NCBI RefSeq assembly: GCF_000504305.1
Contig: NZ_KI632512.1
Location: forward strand, 2,168,250-2,232,249
Source: Nitratidesulfovibrio termitidis HI1
Lineage (GTDB): Bacteria > Desulfobacterota > Desulfovibrionia > Desulfovibrionales > Desulfovibrionaceae
Direction of reading: 5' to 3'
Length of the DNA: 64,000 bases
Position numbers and translations under genes: made by a program. Of this stretch, positions 15,482 to 24,801 are shown piece after piece. The notes under the pieces are model-generated. The model made no database searches. It was not told the origin of the DNA and saw only the letters and a program-made list of their open reading frames with translations. The stretch's first letter is position 1; each line of letters opens with the position of its first letter.

Positions 15482-18100
15482 ATGTCGCTTACCCAACGCC
15501 TCGGCCTTCGCGGCGATCCCCTGTGGCTCATGGACGGCTCGGCCTTCATCTTCCGGGGCTTCTACGCCTATCAGAGCATGCAGCGTTCGGACGGGTTTCC
15601 CACCAACGCGCTGTTCATCGTCACCCGCATCCTGCTGCGCCTTCTGCGCGAGGAACGCCCCACCAATTTCTGCTTCGTGCTGGACGGCAAGGGACCGACC
15701 TTCCGACACGAGCTGTTCCCGCCGTACAAGATGCAGCGCGCCGTGACGCCGGAACCGCTGGTGCAGCAACTGGACCCCATCAAGCGCATGGTGAAGGCGC
15801 TGGGCCTTCCGCTGGTCGTCTCCGACGGATGCGAGGCCGACGACTGCATCGCCTCGCTGGCGGCGCGCCACCGCAGCGAGCGGCCCGTGGTCATCGTGGG
15901 CACGGACAAGGACCTCAAGCAGTGCCTGCACGACAACGTGGTGCTGTGGGACCCGGCGGCCAAGGAAGAAAAGCTGGTCACGCTGGCGGACTTCACGGCG
16001 GAAACGGGCCTTGCGCCCGCCCGCTGGCCCGACTTTCAGGCGGTCATCGGCGATTCGTCGGACAACATTCCCGGCATCCCCGGCGTGGGCCCCAAGACGG
16101 CGGAAAAGATATTCAAGGACTTCGGCTCGCTGGAAGAAATCCGCGACCGCGTGGGCGATCTGCCCGAAAAGCTGCGCGCCAAGTTCGAGCCGCACCTTGA
16201 AACCATGTTCCTGTACCGCCAGCTGACCACCCTGACCACCGACGCCTGCCCGGAAGTGACCCTGCCCGACCTGGCCGTGCGCCCGCTGGACCCGGCGGAG
16301 GCAGGGGCCATGCTGCGTGAATTCGAGCTGCGCCAACTGACCCGCGAACTATCCGGCATGATCGAGAACGGCAGCGTCACCTCCGCCCCGCGCTCCAGCG
16401 GTCAGGTGCAGGCCAGCCTGTTCGGCGACGAGGGCCGCCGGGCCGATCCGGTGAACACCTGCGCCGACCCCGGCAAGCTGCCCGACTGCGAAGGCGTGGC
16501 CGCCGCCGTGGTGCCGCTGTTCGACAACGGCGCCATCACCGCCTACGCCGTGGCCGCAGGGGATTGCGAAAGCCGCTACTCCGGCCCGGTGGAGGCCCTT
16601 GCCCGCCACCTTTCCAAGGCCGCCCAGGTGGCCGCGCCCGACGTGAAGCATCTCTTGCGCACCGACCCGGCGTGGGGCGGCGTGGACCCGGCCCGCTGGT
16701 TCGACCTGGGGCTTGCCGCCTACCTGCTGAACCCGGAAGAGCGCGACTACGGCTGGCCGCGTCTGGCCGCCCGCTGGGGCGACGAACTGGAGCGCTCGTC
16801 CGGCAATCCCGGCCTGCTGGCGCTGGAAATGGCGGGCGCGCTGTCGGGCCGTCTGGCCGGGGCGCAGCTGTCCCGCCTGATGCGCACGCTGGAAATGCCG
16901 CTGATCCCCGTGCTGGCCGACATGGAGGCCGCAGGCATCGCCGTGGATCTGGACGCCTTTGCCGCCTTCCTGCGCGAGGTGCAGGGCGAACTGGACCGCC
17001 TGACGCGCGACGTCTACAAGGCCGCCGGGGGCGAATTCAACATCCGCTCGTCGCAGCAGCTGGCCGAACTGCTGTTCGGCACGCTGGGTCTGCCCACGGG
17101 CGGCAAGACCAAGGGCGGCCAGACCTCCACCGCGCAGGACGTGCTGGAAAAGCTGTCCGGTCGCCATCCGGTGGTGGACGCCATCCTGGAATTCCGCAAG
17201 CTGGAGAAGCTGCGCTCCACCTATCTGGAACCGCTGCCCCGCCTCGTGGACGGTGCCGGGCGCATCCATACCACCTTCAACCAGCTGGCCACGGCCACCG
17301 GGCGGTTGTCGTCCAGCAACCCGAACCTCCAGAACATTCCCGTGCGGGGCGACCTGGGCCGCCGCATGCGCACCTGCTTCACCGCCGCGCCGAGCCTGCG
17401 GCTGGTGTCCGCCGACTATTCACAGGTGGAACTGCGCGTGCTGGCCCACATGTCTCAAGACCCCACGCTGCTGGCCGCCTTCCGCGAGGGGGCGGACATC
17501 CACAGCCGCACCGCCAGCCTGTTGTACGACGTGGCGCAGGATCAGGTTTCCACCGACCAGCGCCGCAACGCCAAGACCATCAACTTCGGGCTCATCTACG
17601 GCATGGGGCCGCAGAAGCTGGCGCAGGAACTGCGCATCCCGCTTACCGAGGCCAAGGCGTTCATCGAACGGTATTTCAGCAAGTTGCAGAAGCTGCGCGA
17701 ATTCTACGACGAGGCGGAAACCACCGCCCGCGAACTGGGCTACGTGACCACCATGGCGGGCCGCCGCCGCCTGCTGCCGGAAATCCATTCCGAAAACACC
17801 CAGCTGAAGTCGCAGGCGCGCCGTCAGGCCATCAACACCCTGATCCAGGGCAGCGCCGCCGACATCATCAAGCTGGCCATGCTGGCAGCCCACGCCGACC
17901 CGGAACTGCACGCGCTGAACGCCCGGCTCATCCTGCAGGTGCACGACGAACTGCTGCTGGAAGTGCCCGCCGACAACGCCCCCGCCGCTGGCGAGCGCCT
18001 TGCCGCGCTCATGTCCGGCGTGCGCCCCGGCGGGGTTGCACTGGATGTTCCGTTGGCAGTTGACTGGGGGCAAGGTGAGAATTGGGGCTTGGCTCACTAA
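15482..18100 (+). CDS. polA: DNA polymerase I
   Basis: An 872-residue family A polymerase for Okazaki fragment processing and repair. Residues 1-290 form the 5'-3' exonuclease (GCEADDCIASLA, GTDKDLKQ, GDSSDNIPGIPGVGPKTA). The C-terminal polymerase carries motif A DYSQVELRVLAHMS, motif B RRNAKTINFGLIYG and motif C VHDELLLEV. The middle domain, about residues 330-470, lacks the DxE and other acidic residues of the proofreading exonuclease, so that activity is probably absent, as in several other bacterial PolA proteins. ATG 15482 follows AACCGGAACCAGC, a weak ribosome site. A large hairpin repeat follows the stop. Confidence 0.97.
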   Translation: MSLTQRLGLRGDPLWLMDGSAFIFRGFYAYQSMQRSDGFPTNALFIVTRILLRLLREERPTNFCFVLDGKGPTFRHELFPPYKMQRAVTPEPLVQQLDPIKRMVKALGLPLVVSDGCEADDCIASLAARHRSERPVVIVGTDKDLKQCLHDNVVLWDPAAKEEKLVTLADFTAETGLAPARWPDFQAVIGDSSDNIPGIPGVGPKTAEKIFKDFGSLEEIRDRVGDLPEKLRAKFEPHLETMFLYRQLTTLTTDACPEVTLPDLAVRPLDPAEAGAMLREFELRQLTRELSGMIENGSVTSAPRSSGQVQASLFGDEGRRADPVNTCADPGKLPDCEGVAAAVVPLFDNGAITAYAVAAGDCESRYSGPVEALARHLSKAAQVAAPDVKHLLRTDPAWGGVDPARWFDLGLAAYLLNPEERDYGWPRLAARWGDELERSSGNPGLLALEMAGALSGRLAGAQLSRLMRTLEMPLIPVLADMEAAGIAVDLDAFAAFLREVQGELDRLTRDVYKAAGGEFNIRSSQQLAELLFGTLGLPTGGKTKGGQTSTAQDVLEKLSGRHPVVDAILEFRKLEKLRSTYLEPLPRLVDGAGRIHTTFNQLATATGRLSSSNPNLQNIPVRGDLGRRMRTCFTAAPSLRLVSADYSQVELRVLAHMSQDPTLLAAFREGADIHSRTASLLYDVAQDQVSTDQRRNAKTINFGLIYGMGPQKLAQELRIPLTEAKAFIERYFSKLQKLREFYDEAETTARELGYVTTMAGRRRLLPEIHSENTQLKSQARRQAINTLIQGSAADIIKLAMLAAHADPELHALNARLILQVHDELLLEVPADNAPAAGERLAALMSGVRPGGVALDVPLAVDWGQGENWGLAH

Positions 18101-18110
18101 GAAAATTCAC

Positions 18111-18160
18111 GCGGGGGAGGGAAAGGAAACTTTTGAAAAAGTTTCCTTTCCCTCCCCCGC
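18111..18160 (+). repeat. 22-bp perfect inverted repeat after polA (hairpin family B)
   Basis: GCGGGGGAGGGAAAGGAAAC (from 18111) and its exact complement ending at 18160 form a stem of at least 22 bp with a loop of about 6 bases, ten bases after the polA stop. The sequence after it (CCCCCTCCC...AAAACTTTTCATTTGGGGGCTGCC in pieces) matches the sequence after a second such hairpin at 20791. The two stems differ in sequence but both stay paired. It could terminate or protect the polA mRNA. Confidence 0.75.
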
Positions 18161-18255
18161 ACCCCCTCCCTATCCTTCAAAACTTTTCATTTGGGGGCTG
18201 CCACAGTAGGCTGGGCAAACCCAATTGAAACGTTTTTGGGAAAAGGGATGGGGTT

Positions 18256-18358
18256 CCGGGGGAAAGGGAAAACCCCTTCACGCTCTGCGGTCGCCATCCG
18301 TAAGGCTCGAAGACTCGCCCAACGGCTGCCGCAAAAGGGGGTTTTCCCCTTCCCCCGG
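18256..18358 (+). repeat. 103-bp hairpin element with CCATCCGTAAGGCTCG core
   Basis: The outer arms CCGGGGGAAAGGGAAAACCC (18256) and GGGTTTTCCCCTTCCCCCGG (ending 18358) are complementary with one or two bulges. They enclose an inner hairpin GCGGTCGCCATCCGTAAGGC / CCCAACGGCTGCCGC at 18287-18332. The same inner module occurs in the R2 and R3 repeats and at 59808. It sits in the leader of the methyltransferase gene. Confidence 0.7.
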
Positions 18359-18391
18359 TTCTTCTTGTTATTACAGCCAGTAAAGGACCGC

Positions 18392-19597
18392 ATGAAGACA
18401 CTGATCCTGAAACGCGGAGAAGAGCGCCGACTGCGCGTGGGGCACCTGTGGGTGTTCAGCAACGAAGTGGACGTGCAGCGCACGCCGCTCAAGGACTTTG
18501 CGCCGGGCGAGGCCGCCCTGGTCATGGACGACGGGGGCCGCTGCCTGGGCACGGCTTACGTGAACCCGGCATCGCTGATCTGCGCCCGGTTGGTGAGCCG
18601 CCGCGAGAACGACCCGCTGAACGCGGACCTGCTCAAAACGCGTATTGGCCGCGCGCTGGCCTTGCGGCAGGCGCTGTTCGACACGCCGCACTACCGGCTG
18701 TGCTTTGGCGAGGGCGACATGCTGCCCGGCCTTGTGGTGGACCGCTACGGCGACACGCTGGTGGCCCAGATCACCACGGCGGGCATGGACGCGCAGACCG
18801 ACGCGGTGGTTGCCGCGCTGGTGGAGGCCACCGGGGCCACCGGGGTGCTGCTGCGCAACGACACGGCCTCGCGCGAACTGGAAGGGCTGACCCGCGAGGT
18901 GCGTGTGGCCTACGGCTCCGTGCCCGACACGGTGGAAATTTCCGAGAACGGCTGCACCTTCACCGTGCCGCTCACCGCCGGGCAGAAGACCGGGTGGTTC
19001 TACGACCAGCGCGGCAACCGGGCCTTTGCCGCCCGCTTCGCCAAGGGGCAGGACGTGCTGGACGTGTTCTGCTACGTGGGCAGCTTTGGCGCCACGGCGG
19101 CGCGCGCGGGCGCGGCATCGGTCACGCTGGTGGATGCGTCCCTGCCTGCCGTCGAACTGGCGGTGGAAAACGTGAAGACCAATGGCCGCGCCTATGGGCC
19201 GGGCGGTGTGGACGACGCCGACGGCATCGAGGGCGACGCCTTCGAGGCCATGACGGAACTGCGGCGCGAGGGCCGCAAGTTCGGTCTGGTCTGCCTGGAC
19301 CCGCCCGCGTTCATCAAGCGCAGGAAGGACGCCAAGCAGGGCCTGACGGCCTACCAGCGGGCCAACGAACTGGCACTCGACCTGGTGGCCGATGGGGGTG
19401 TATTCGTCACCTGTTCCTGCTCGCAACACCTCGACAGGGAAGAATTGCGCCGCGTGCTTACCCATGCCGCGGCAAAACGGAAGATGCAGGCCCAGATCAT
19501 CGCACAGGGGCATCAGGGCGCGGACCACCCGGTACACCCGGCCATGGCCGAGACCGACTACCTGAAATCCTTCACCGCGCGGATATTCCGCGCCTGA
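18392..19597 (+). CDS. Class I SAM-dependent rRNA methyltransferase, RlmI-like
   Basis: A 401-residue protein with the RlmI/RlmK layout. An N-terminal PUA-like domain (RRLRVGHLWVFSNEV) is followed by a central EEHxx-like domain and a Rossmann methyltransferase domain. The SAM motif is VLDVFCYVGSFGATAARAGA, and the catalytic-region motif is LVCLDPPAFIKRRKD. QKTGWFYDQRGNR is characteristic of RlmI, which makes 5-methylcytosine in 23S rRNA. The ATG at 18392 follows AAAGGA and gives the family length; the upstream open frame crosses repeat DNA. The aminotransferase follows after 17 bp, so the two are probably co-transcribed. Confidence 0.88.
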   Translation: MKTLILKRGEERRLRVGHLWVFSNEVDVQRTPLKDFAPGEAALVMDDGGRCLGTAYVNPASLICARLVSRRENDPLNADLLKTRIGRALALRQALFDTPHYRLCFGEGDMLPGLVVDRYGDTLVAQITTAGMDAQTDAVVAALVEATGATGVLLRNDTASRELEGLTREVRVAYGSVPDTVEISENGCTFTVPLTAGQKTGWFYDQRGNRAFAARFAKGQDVLDVFCYVGSFGATAARAGAASVTLVDASLPAVELAVENVKTNGRAYGPGGVDDADGIEGDAFEAMTELRREGRKFGLVCLDPPAFIKRRKDAKQGLTAYQRANELALDLVADGGVFVTCSCSQHLDREELRRVLTHAAAKRKMQAQIIAQGHQGADHPVHPAMAETDYLKSFTARIFRA

Positions 19598-19614
19598 ACC
19601 GGAGACATTGCGGC

Positions 19615-20784
19615 ATGCTCGACAAGCCCCGCCTGCTCACTCCCGGCCCCACGCCCACGCCCGAACGGGTGCGGCTGGCCATGGCCCATGACATGATCCA
19701 CCACCGCAAGCCCGCCTTCAAGGCCATCATGGCGGCGGTGCAGCCCAAGCTGCGCGAACTGTTCGGCACGGCCCAGCCGGTGCTGCCCATGGCCTGTTCC
19801 GGCTCGGGCGTCATGACCGCCGCCGTGCACGGCCTGTTCAAGCCGGGCGAGAAGGTCATCGTGGTCGAAGGCGGCAAGTTCGGCCAGCGCTGGCGCGAAA
19901 TCGCCGCCGTGCGCGGCCTCTCCGTGGTGTCCGTGGTGGTGGACTGGGGCCGCCCGGTCACCCCGGCGGAAGTGGAAGCCGCCCTGAACGAACACCCGGA
20001 CGCTGCAGGCGTGCTGGTGCAGCTGTCGGAAACTTCCACCGGCACCCTGCACCCGGTGCGCGAGATCGCCAGGCTCACCGCCAACCGCGATACCCTGCTG
20101 GTGGCCGACGGCATCTCCGCCGTCAGCATCTCGCCCTGCCCCATGGACGAATGGGGCATCGACTGCCTGCTCACCGGCTCGCAAAAGGGGCTGATGCTGC
20201 CGCCGGGCCTTGCGCTCATCGCGCTGTCCGAACGGGCCTGGCGCAAGGCCGACACGGTGCCGCCCTCGTGCTTCTATTTCAACTTCCGGGGCGAGCTGGC
20301 CAACCAGGAAAAGCAGCAGACCCTGTTCACCACGCCGGTCAGTCTTATCATAGGGCTGAACGAAAGCCTGGACATGTTCCGCGAGGTGGGGCTGGAGACC
20401 GTGTACCGCAAGCAGTGGGCGCTGACGCAGATGGCCCGGCGCGGGGTAACGGCCATGGGCCTTGAGCCGCTGGTGAAGGAAGGCTACACATGGGGCCTGA
20501 CCAGCGTGCTGCTGCCCGAAGGCGTACCCGCCACCGGCGTGCTGCGCGTGGCGGCGGAACGCTTTGGCGTCATCATGGCCGCCGGGCAGGACCACCTGAA
20601 GGAACGCATCATCCGCATCGGCCACATGGGCTGGCTGGACTGGGCCGACCTGGCAGCCGGACTGCATGCGCTGGCCGAGGGCTTCCGGGCCTGCGGCGGG
20701 TACATCGGCGCGCGCGACGTGCTGGAACAGGCCCTGGCCGCGTACCAGGCCGGGCTGGCCGTTGCACCGGGAACGGAGATTTAG
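19615..20784 (+). CDS. Class V aminotransferase (serine/alanine--glyoxylate or aspartate type)
   Basis: A 389-residue PLP enzyme of the class V alanine-glyoxylate / serine-pyruvate group. LLTPGPTPTPERV is the typical N-terminus, HHRKPAF binds substrate in relatives, and the PLP lysine is Lys191 in LLTGSQKGLMLPPG. Relatives transaminate serine, alanine or aspartate, and some archaeal and delta-proteobacterial members act in serine synthesis. The exact substrate cannot be read from sequence. The ATG at 19615 has CCGGAGA upstream. A repeat hairpin begins 7 bp after the stop. Confidence 0.9.
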   Translation: MLDKPRLLTPGPTPTPERVRLAMAHDMIHHRKPAFKAIMAAVQPKLRELFGTAQPVLPMACSGSGVMTAAVHGLFKPGEKVIVVEGGKFGQRWREIAAVRGLSVVSVVVDWGRPVTPAEVEAALNEHPDAAGVLVQLSETSTGTLHPVREIARLTANRDTLLVADGISAVSISPCPMDEWGIDCLLTGSQKGLMLPPGLALIALSERAWRKADTVPPSCFYFNFRGELANQEKQQTLFTTPVSLIIGLNESLDMFREVGLETVYRKQWALTQMARRGVTAMGLEPLVKEGYTWGLTSVLLPEGVPATGVLRVAAERFGVIMAAGQDHLKERIIRIGHMGWLDWADLAAGLHALAEGFRACGGYIGARDVLEQALAAYQAGLAVAPGTEI

Positions 20785-20790
20785 GAAATA

Positions 20791-20827
20791 CGGGGAGGGG
20801 ACCCTTTGAAAAGGGTCTCCCTCCCCG
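20791..20827 (+). repeat. Hairpin family B, second copy
   Basis: CGGGGAGGGGACCCTTT and AAGGGTCTCCCTCCCCG form a stem of about 17 bp with one bulged base, starting 7 bp after the aminotransferase stop. The downstream flank (AACCCCTCCCCCCCAAACTT, then GTTGGGGCTGCC) matches the flank of the 18111 hairpin, although the stem sequences differ. It is a likely 3'-end structure. Confidence 0.7.
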
Positions 20828-20880
20828 AACCCCTCCCCCCCAAACTTTTTGATAGTTGGGGCTGCCGTCATCTTTTGACT

Positions 20881-20916
20881 GGGGTGCAGGGGGCGTGCCC
20901 CCTGCCCGCCGGAGGC
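20881..20916 (+). repeat. 36-bp hairpin repeat (family C), copy 1
   Basis: GGGGTGCAGGGGGCGTGCCC, followed by CCTGCCCGCCGGAGGC, is repeated at 55266-55301 with a single base change, and both copies are followed by an A-run and CC. The internal GCAGGGGGC/GCCCCCTGC forms a short hairpin. Here it lies upstream of the DUF1844 gene. Confidence 0.75.
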
Positions 20917-20957
20917 ACCAAAAAAACCTGCTGGCTCCCAAACGCGAGGATGTGACC

Positions 20958-21293
20958 ATGACCGACAACGAACGCACCGGCTGCGGCTGCGCGGCTGGCG
21001 GAGCCAGGGATGGCGCGCAGGATGGCGCTTCCCATGGTGCGGCGCAGATGCCGCAGGTGACCTTTTCCACCTTCATCCTGTCGCTGGCCTCGTCGGCGCT
21101 GGTGCAACTGGGCGAAGTGCCCGACCCCGACACCGGGCGCACCAGCGAGAACCTGCTGATGGCCAAGCACACCATCGACGTGCTGACCATGCTGCAGGAA
21201 AAGACGCGCGGTTGCGCCGACGCGGACGAGGCGCGCCTGCTGGAAGGCGTGCTGTACGAACTGCGCATGAAGTACGTGGTGCACAGGAAGTAG
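20958..21293 (+). CDS. DUF1844 domain protein
   Basis: A 111-residue protein with the DUF1844 block in residues 38-105: VTFSTFILSLASSALVQLGEVPDP, then NLLMAKHTIDVLTMLQEKT and LLEGVLYELRMKYV. The function of the family is unknown; it is common in delta-proteobacteria. The N-terminus is a short Gly/Ala/Cys-rich tail (CGCAAGG). The ATG at 20958 is chosen because the upstream frame runs through repeat DNA. argC follows 49 bp later and may be co-transcribed. Confidence 0.85.
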   Translation: MTDNERTGCGCAAGGARDGAQDGASHGAAQMPQVTFSTFILSLASSALVQLGEVPDPDTGRTSENLLMAKHTIDVLTMLQEKTRGCADADEARLLEGVLYELRMKYVVHRK

Positions 21294-21342
21294 CCGCCAG
21301 TTCCAACAGACCAAACAGATCAAACAGCGCAAGGACCACGGC

Positions 21343-22395
21343 ATGACCATCATCCGCGCCGGCCTCGTGGGCGTTACCGGCTACACGGGCATGGAGCTTA
21401 CCCGCCTGCTGGCGGGCCATCCGAACATGCGCCTTGTGCGCGCCACCTCGCGCACAGAGGCGGGCCGCCCCCTGTCCGACATCTATCCCTTTCTGCGCGG
21501 GCTGCCCGGCGGCGACGTGGTCATGACCGTGCCCGACCCGGACGACCTGGCCGCCAACTGCGACGTGGCCTTTCTGGCCGTGCCCCACGGGGCGGCCATG
21601 GAAATGGGCGCAACGCTACGTGAACGCGGCCTGCGCGTGGTGGACCTTTCGGCAGATTTCCGCCTGCGCGACCCCGACGTGTACGAGGCCTGGTACAAGG
21701 TGCCCCACACCCGCCGGGCAGAACTGCCCCAGGCGGTGTACGGTCTGCCGGAACTGTACGGCGAGGCGGTGAAAAAGGCGGGCCTGGTGGCCAACCCCGG
21801 CTGCTACCCCACCGCCACCATCCTCGGCTTGTACGCGGCGCTGAAACACGGGCTGGTGGAAACCGACGGCATCGTGGTGGACGCCAAGTCCGGCGCCACC
21901 GGCGCGGGCCGCAAGGCTGCCGTGGGCACGCTGTTCTGCGAGGTGTCCGACACCTTCCGGGCGTACAACATCGGCAAGCATCGCCACACCCCTGAGATAG
22001 AGCAGGAACTGTCGGCCATCGCGGGCACCTCCATGGTGGTGTCGTTCAACCCGCACCTGCTGCCCATCAACCGGGGCATTCTGGCCACCATCTACGCCAA
22101 GCTGGCGAAGCCCGTCAGCCCGCAGGACGTGCAGGCGGCCTTCGAGCAGACCTGGCAGGGGTCGCGCTGGGTGCGCGTGCTGCCCGCCGGGCAGCTGCCG
22201 GAAACCCGCCACGTGCGCGGCACCATGTTCTGCGATGTGGGCGTGGTGGCGGACCAGCGCACGGGCCGCCTGGTCATTCTTTCGGCCATCGACAACCTGT
22301 GCCGGGGTGCGTCCGGTCAGGCCCTGGCCAACGCCAACCTGATGTTCGGCCTGCCCGTGGAAACCGGGCTGATGCTGGCCCCGCTGATGCCGTAA
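21343..22395 (+). CDS. argC: N-acetyl-gamma-glutamyl-phosphate reductase
   Basis: A 350-residue enzyme for the third step of arginine synthesis: NADPH reduction of N-acetylglutamyl phosphate to the semialdehyde. The N-terminal NADP motif is [17 protein letters not shown]. The catalytic Cys154 lies in [15 protein letters not shown], and [10 protein letters not shown] and the [11 protein letters not shown] block follow. The C-terminal [12 protein letters not shown] is also diagnostic. No other arg gene is adjacent. An intrinsic terminator lies 30 bp after the stop. Confidence 0.98.
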   Translation: MTIIRAGLVGVTGYTGMELTRLLAGHPNMRLVRATSRTEAGRPLSDIYPFLRGLPGGDVVMTVPDPDDLAANCDVAFLAVPHGAAMEMGATLRERGLRVVDLSADFRLRDPDVYEAWYKVPHTRRAELPQAVYGLPELYGEAVKKAGLVANPGCYPTATILGLYAALKHGLVETDGIVVDAKSGATGAGRKAAVGTLFCEVSDTFRAYNIGKHRHTPEIEQELSAIAGTSMVVSFNPHLLPINRGILATIYAKLAKPVSPQDVQAAFEQTWQGSRWVRVLPAGQLPETRHVRGTMFCDVGVVADQRTGRLVILSAIDNLCRGASGQALANANLMFGLPVETGLMLAPLMP

Positions 22396-22423
22396 CGCAC
22401 GGCGCGACAACCATCGTTCATGC

Positions 22424-22453
22424 AAGGGGGCGCTCCGCCAGGAGCGCCCCTTC
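22424..22453 (+). terminator. Intrinsic-type hairpin after argC
   Basis: AAGGGGGCGCTCC and GGAGCGCCCCTT form a 12-bp GC-rich stem with a GCCA loop. Outer bases ATGCA / TGCAT extend the pairing. The U-tract is poor (TTCTG), so it may act as a weak terminator or as a processing site. Confidence 0.7.
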
Positions 22454-22553
22454 TGCATGCGCATCCCAACGCCGTGTACAACACAGCCTGCGCGTTATTA
22501 TCATGTGCCGCCCCTGCTGCCTGATGCATTCTCGGATAAAGGGAGTACTGCTT

Positions 22554-24545
22554 ATGAGCATCAGGCTGCGCATACTGCTCGCCGTTCTCGGACAATCGCT
22601 GCTGGCCGTGGCCCTTTGCATCGCGGTGATCATCATCTCCGAAAGCCAGACCACGGACGGCCTTGTGGTGAACCTGGCCGGGCGGCAGCGCATGCTGAGC
22701 CAGAAGATGACCAAGGAAACCCTGGCGCTGCTCCACGGCGGTCCGGCGTCGTTGCGTCAGGCCATTGCGGGTGAAGTGCGCGCGTTCGACACCACGCTTT
22801 CGGCCTTCATCGACGGCGGTCAGGCGCCGCTCTCCCTGAAGGCCGACGGCCCCACGGGCAAGGTGCCACCGCCAAGCGCCACGGTGCGCAACCAGTTGCT
22901 GACCGCACGCGGCGAATGGCTGCGTCTGCGCGGCCTGGTGGAGGCCGCCCTGTCCGAGGCGGCCACAGCCACGCCGGAGACCGCCCCCGCCCTGCTCGCC
23001 GCCAGCGATGCCGTGCTGGATGCCATGAACAAGGCCGTTACCCTGATGCAGCGCGAATCCGAAGACAAGGTGACCGCGCTGCTGGTCAGTCAGGTTACCG
23101 GACTGTGCCTCGCCCTTGTCCTTGCCTCGGTGGCCGTATGGGTGCTGCACCGGCAGGTCATCCGGCCGCTGCACGACATCCGCGATTTTGCGCGCGAGCA
23201 GGCGCAAGGCGCCCGGTGCGTGGACCTTGCGGGCAACTTCCACAGTGAAATGCGCGAGGTGGCCGACGCCCTGTGCGCCATGACCGCCAACCTCACCAAG
23301 GCACTGGGCTTTGCCGAAGGCATTCTGCTCAGCATAGAGACGCCCTATCTCGTGGTCGACACGGAGGAACGTGTCATCCGGTGCAACGCGGCCCTGCTCC
23401 AGTTGCTCGAGCACAATGGTGACCCCGAACGATTCCAGGGCATGGGCGTTTCGGAATTCTTCTACGGCGAACCCGGTCGCCATACCGTTGTGGGGCAGGT
23501 GCTGCGCGAGGGCAACTCGGTGCTGCAGGAGGTAGACCTGCACGCCCGGCGCGGCAGCGTGCGCAAGGTCAACGTTGCCTCCGCGCAATTGCGCAACACC
23601 CTCGACGGAACCCTTATCGGGGCCATCTGTCTGTATTCCGACGTGTCCGACCTGCGCCGGGCAGAGGCGGAAGCCCTGGCCCGTACCGAACGGCTGGCCC
23701 AGGCCGCACGCGAGGCCGACGGCATCTCCCGCCAGGTGGTGGATGGTTCCGAAGAACTGTCCGAACGGGTGCGCGACGCGGCCATGGGCGCGCAAACCCA
23801 GCGTGACCGGGTGGACGAGACGGCTTCCGTCATGCAGGACGTCAACGCCACCGCCGTGGACGCCACCCGGCTGGCCGGGCGTGCCGCCGACGCGGCGGAG
23901 CGCGCCGTGGACGAGGCCCGGGCTGGTTCCGACAAGGTGCGCCGCATGCGCGAGGCCATGCGCGGCGTGGTGGAGCGGTCGGAGGAATTGCGCGGCGGCA
24001 TGCGCGAACTGGGCGGGCAGGCGGAATCCATCGGACGGGTCATGGGCGTCATCGCCGACATCGCCGACCAGACCAACCTGCTGGCGCTGAACGCCGCCAT
24101 CGAGGCCGCACGCGCCGGTGACGCCGGGCGCGGCTTTGCCGTTGTGGCCGACGAGGTGCGCAAGCTGGCCGAAAAGACCATGCAGGCCACCAGCGAGGTG
24201 CATGCGGCCATCACCGCCATCCAGCACGGGGTGCGCGAAAGCATGAACCGGGTGGACGCATCGGGCGGGGCCATCGACGAAACGGCGCAACTGGCCGGAG
24301 AATCCAGCGAGGCGCTGGATCGCATCGTGAACCTGGTGGGGGCCACCACCGACGAGGTGGGCTCCATTGCCGACCGGGCGGGCTTGCAGGCAGACCAGGC
24401 GGCGCGGGCGGCCATGGCCATCGACGTCATCCGCGAGGTGGCGGAAGGCATGGCCGAGGGCATGCACGAGGCGGCCAGCGCCGTGGACGGACTGCGCCAG
24501 CAGGCCGACCGGTTGCAGGCGCTCATCGTGCAGATAACCGCCTGA
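22554..24545 (+). CDS. Methyl-accepting chemotaxis protein with PilJ-type sensor, HAMP and PAS
   Basis: A 663-residue inner-membrane chemoreceptor. TM1 is at residues 5-27. The periplasmic region begins with the PilJ-type motif [20 protein letters not shown]2 is near 185-200 and is followed by HAMP ([16 protein letters not shown]). A PAS-like domain lies at about 260-370 ([17 protein letters not shown]). The signalling hairpin tip is [43 protein letters not shown]. The ATG at 22554 has AAAGGGAG. The ligand is unknown; PilJ-type sensors in this group often respond to small anions such as nitrate. It is a solitary gene. Confidence 0.93.
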   Translation: MSIRLRILLAVLGQSLLAVALCIAVIIISESQTTDGLVVNLAGRQRMLSQKMTKETLALLHGGPASLRQAIAGEVRAFDTTLSAFIDGGQAPLSLKADGPTGKVPPPSATVRNQLLTARGEWLRLRGLVEAALSEAATATPETAPALLAASDAVLDAMNKAVTLMQRESEDKVTALLVSQVTGLCLALVLASVAVWVLHRQVIRPLHDIRDFAREQAQGARCVDLAGNFHSEMREVADALCAMTANLTKALGFAEGILLSIETPYLVVDTEERVIRCNAALLQLLEHNGDPERFQGMGVSEFFYGEPGRHTVVGQVLREGNSVLQEVDLHARRGSVRKVNVASAQLRNTLDGTLIGAICLYSDVSDLRRAEAEALARTERLAQAAREADGISRQVVDGSEELSERVRDAAMGAQTQRDRVDETASVMQDVNATAVDATRLAGRAADAAERAVDEARAGSDKVRRMREAMRGVVERSEELRGGMRELGGQAESIGRVMGVIADIADQTNLLALNAAIEAARAGDAGRGFAVVADEVRKLAEKTMQATSEVHAAITAIQHGVRESMNRVDASGGAIDETAQLAGESSEALDRIVNLVGATTDEVGSIADRAGLQADQAARAAMAIDVIREVAEGMAEGMHEAASAVDGLRQQADRLQALIVQITA

Positions 24546-24665
24546 GCCTGTCCACCGGCACCCGTGCTTCGGCCCATCCGCAGGAACCCGCTCAAGGGAG
24601 CCCGCTCGCAAGCCCCCGCAGCACCATGCACGAAGCCGTCAACACGCAGGACGCAACAAACGAAA

Positions 24666-24693
24666 CCGGGGCGCTCCGAACGGAGCGCCCCGG
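24666..24693 (+). terminator. Hairpin terminator after the chemoreceptor gene
   Basis: CCGGGGCGCTCCG and CGGAGCGCCCCGG form a perfect 13-bp stem with an AA loop. GCGTTGTT follows, a weak U-tract. A 9-bp unit CACAACATT is repeated three times just after it (about 24702-24726). Confidence 0.7.
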
Positions 24694-24801
24694 CGTTGTT
24701 CACAACATTCACAACATTCACAACATGGCGTGCACCAGCAAAAACGAAATCAACGGAACAGTGACAGCAAATTCCAAGGTATCGCAGCGGCGGCCCGTGC
24801 G

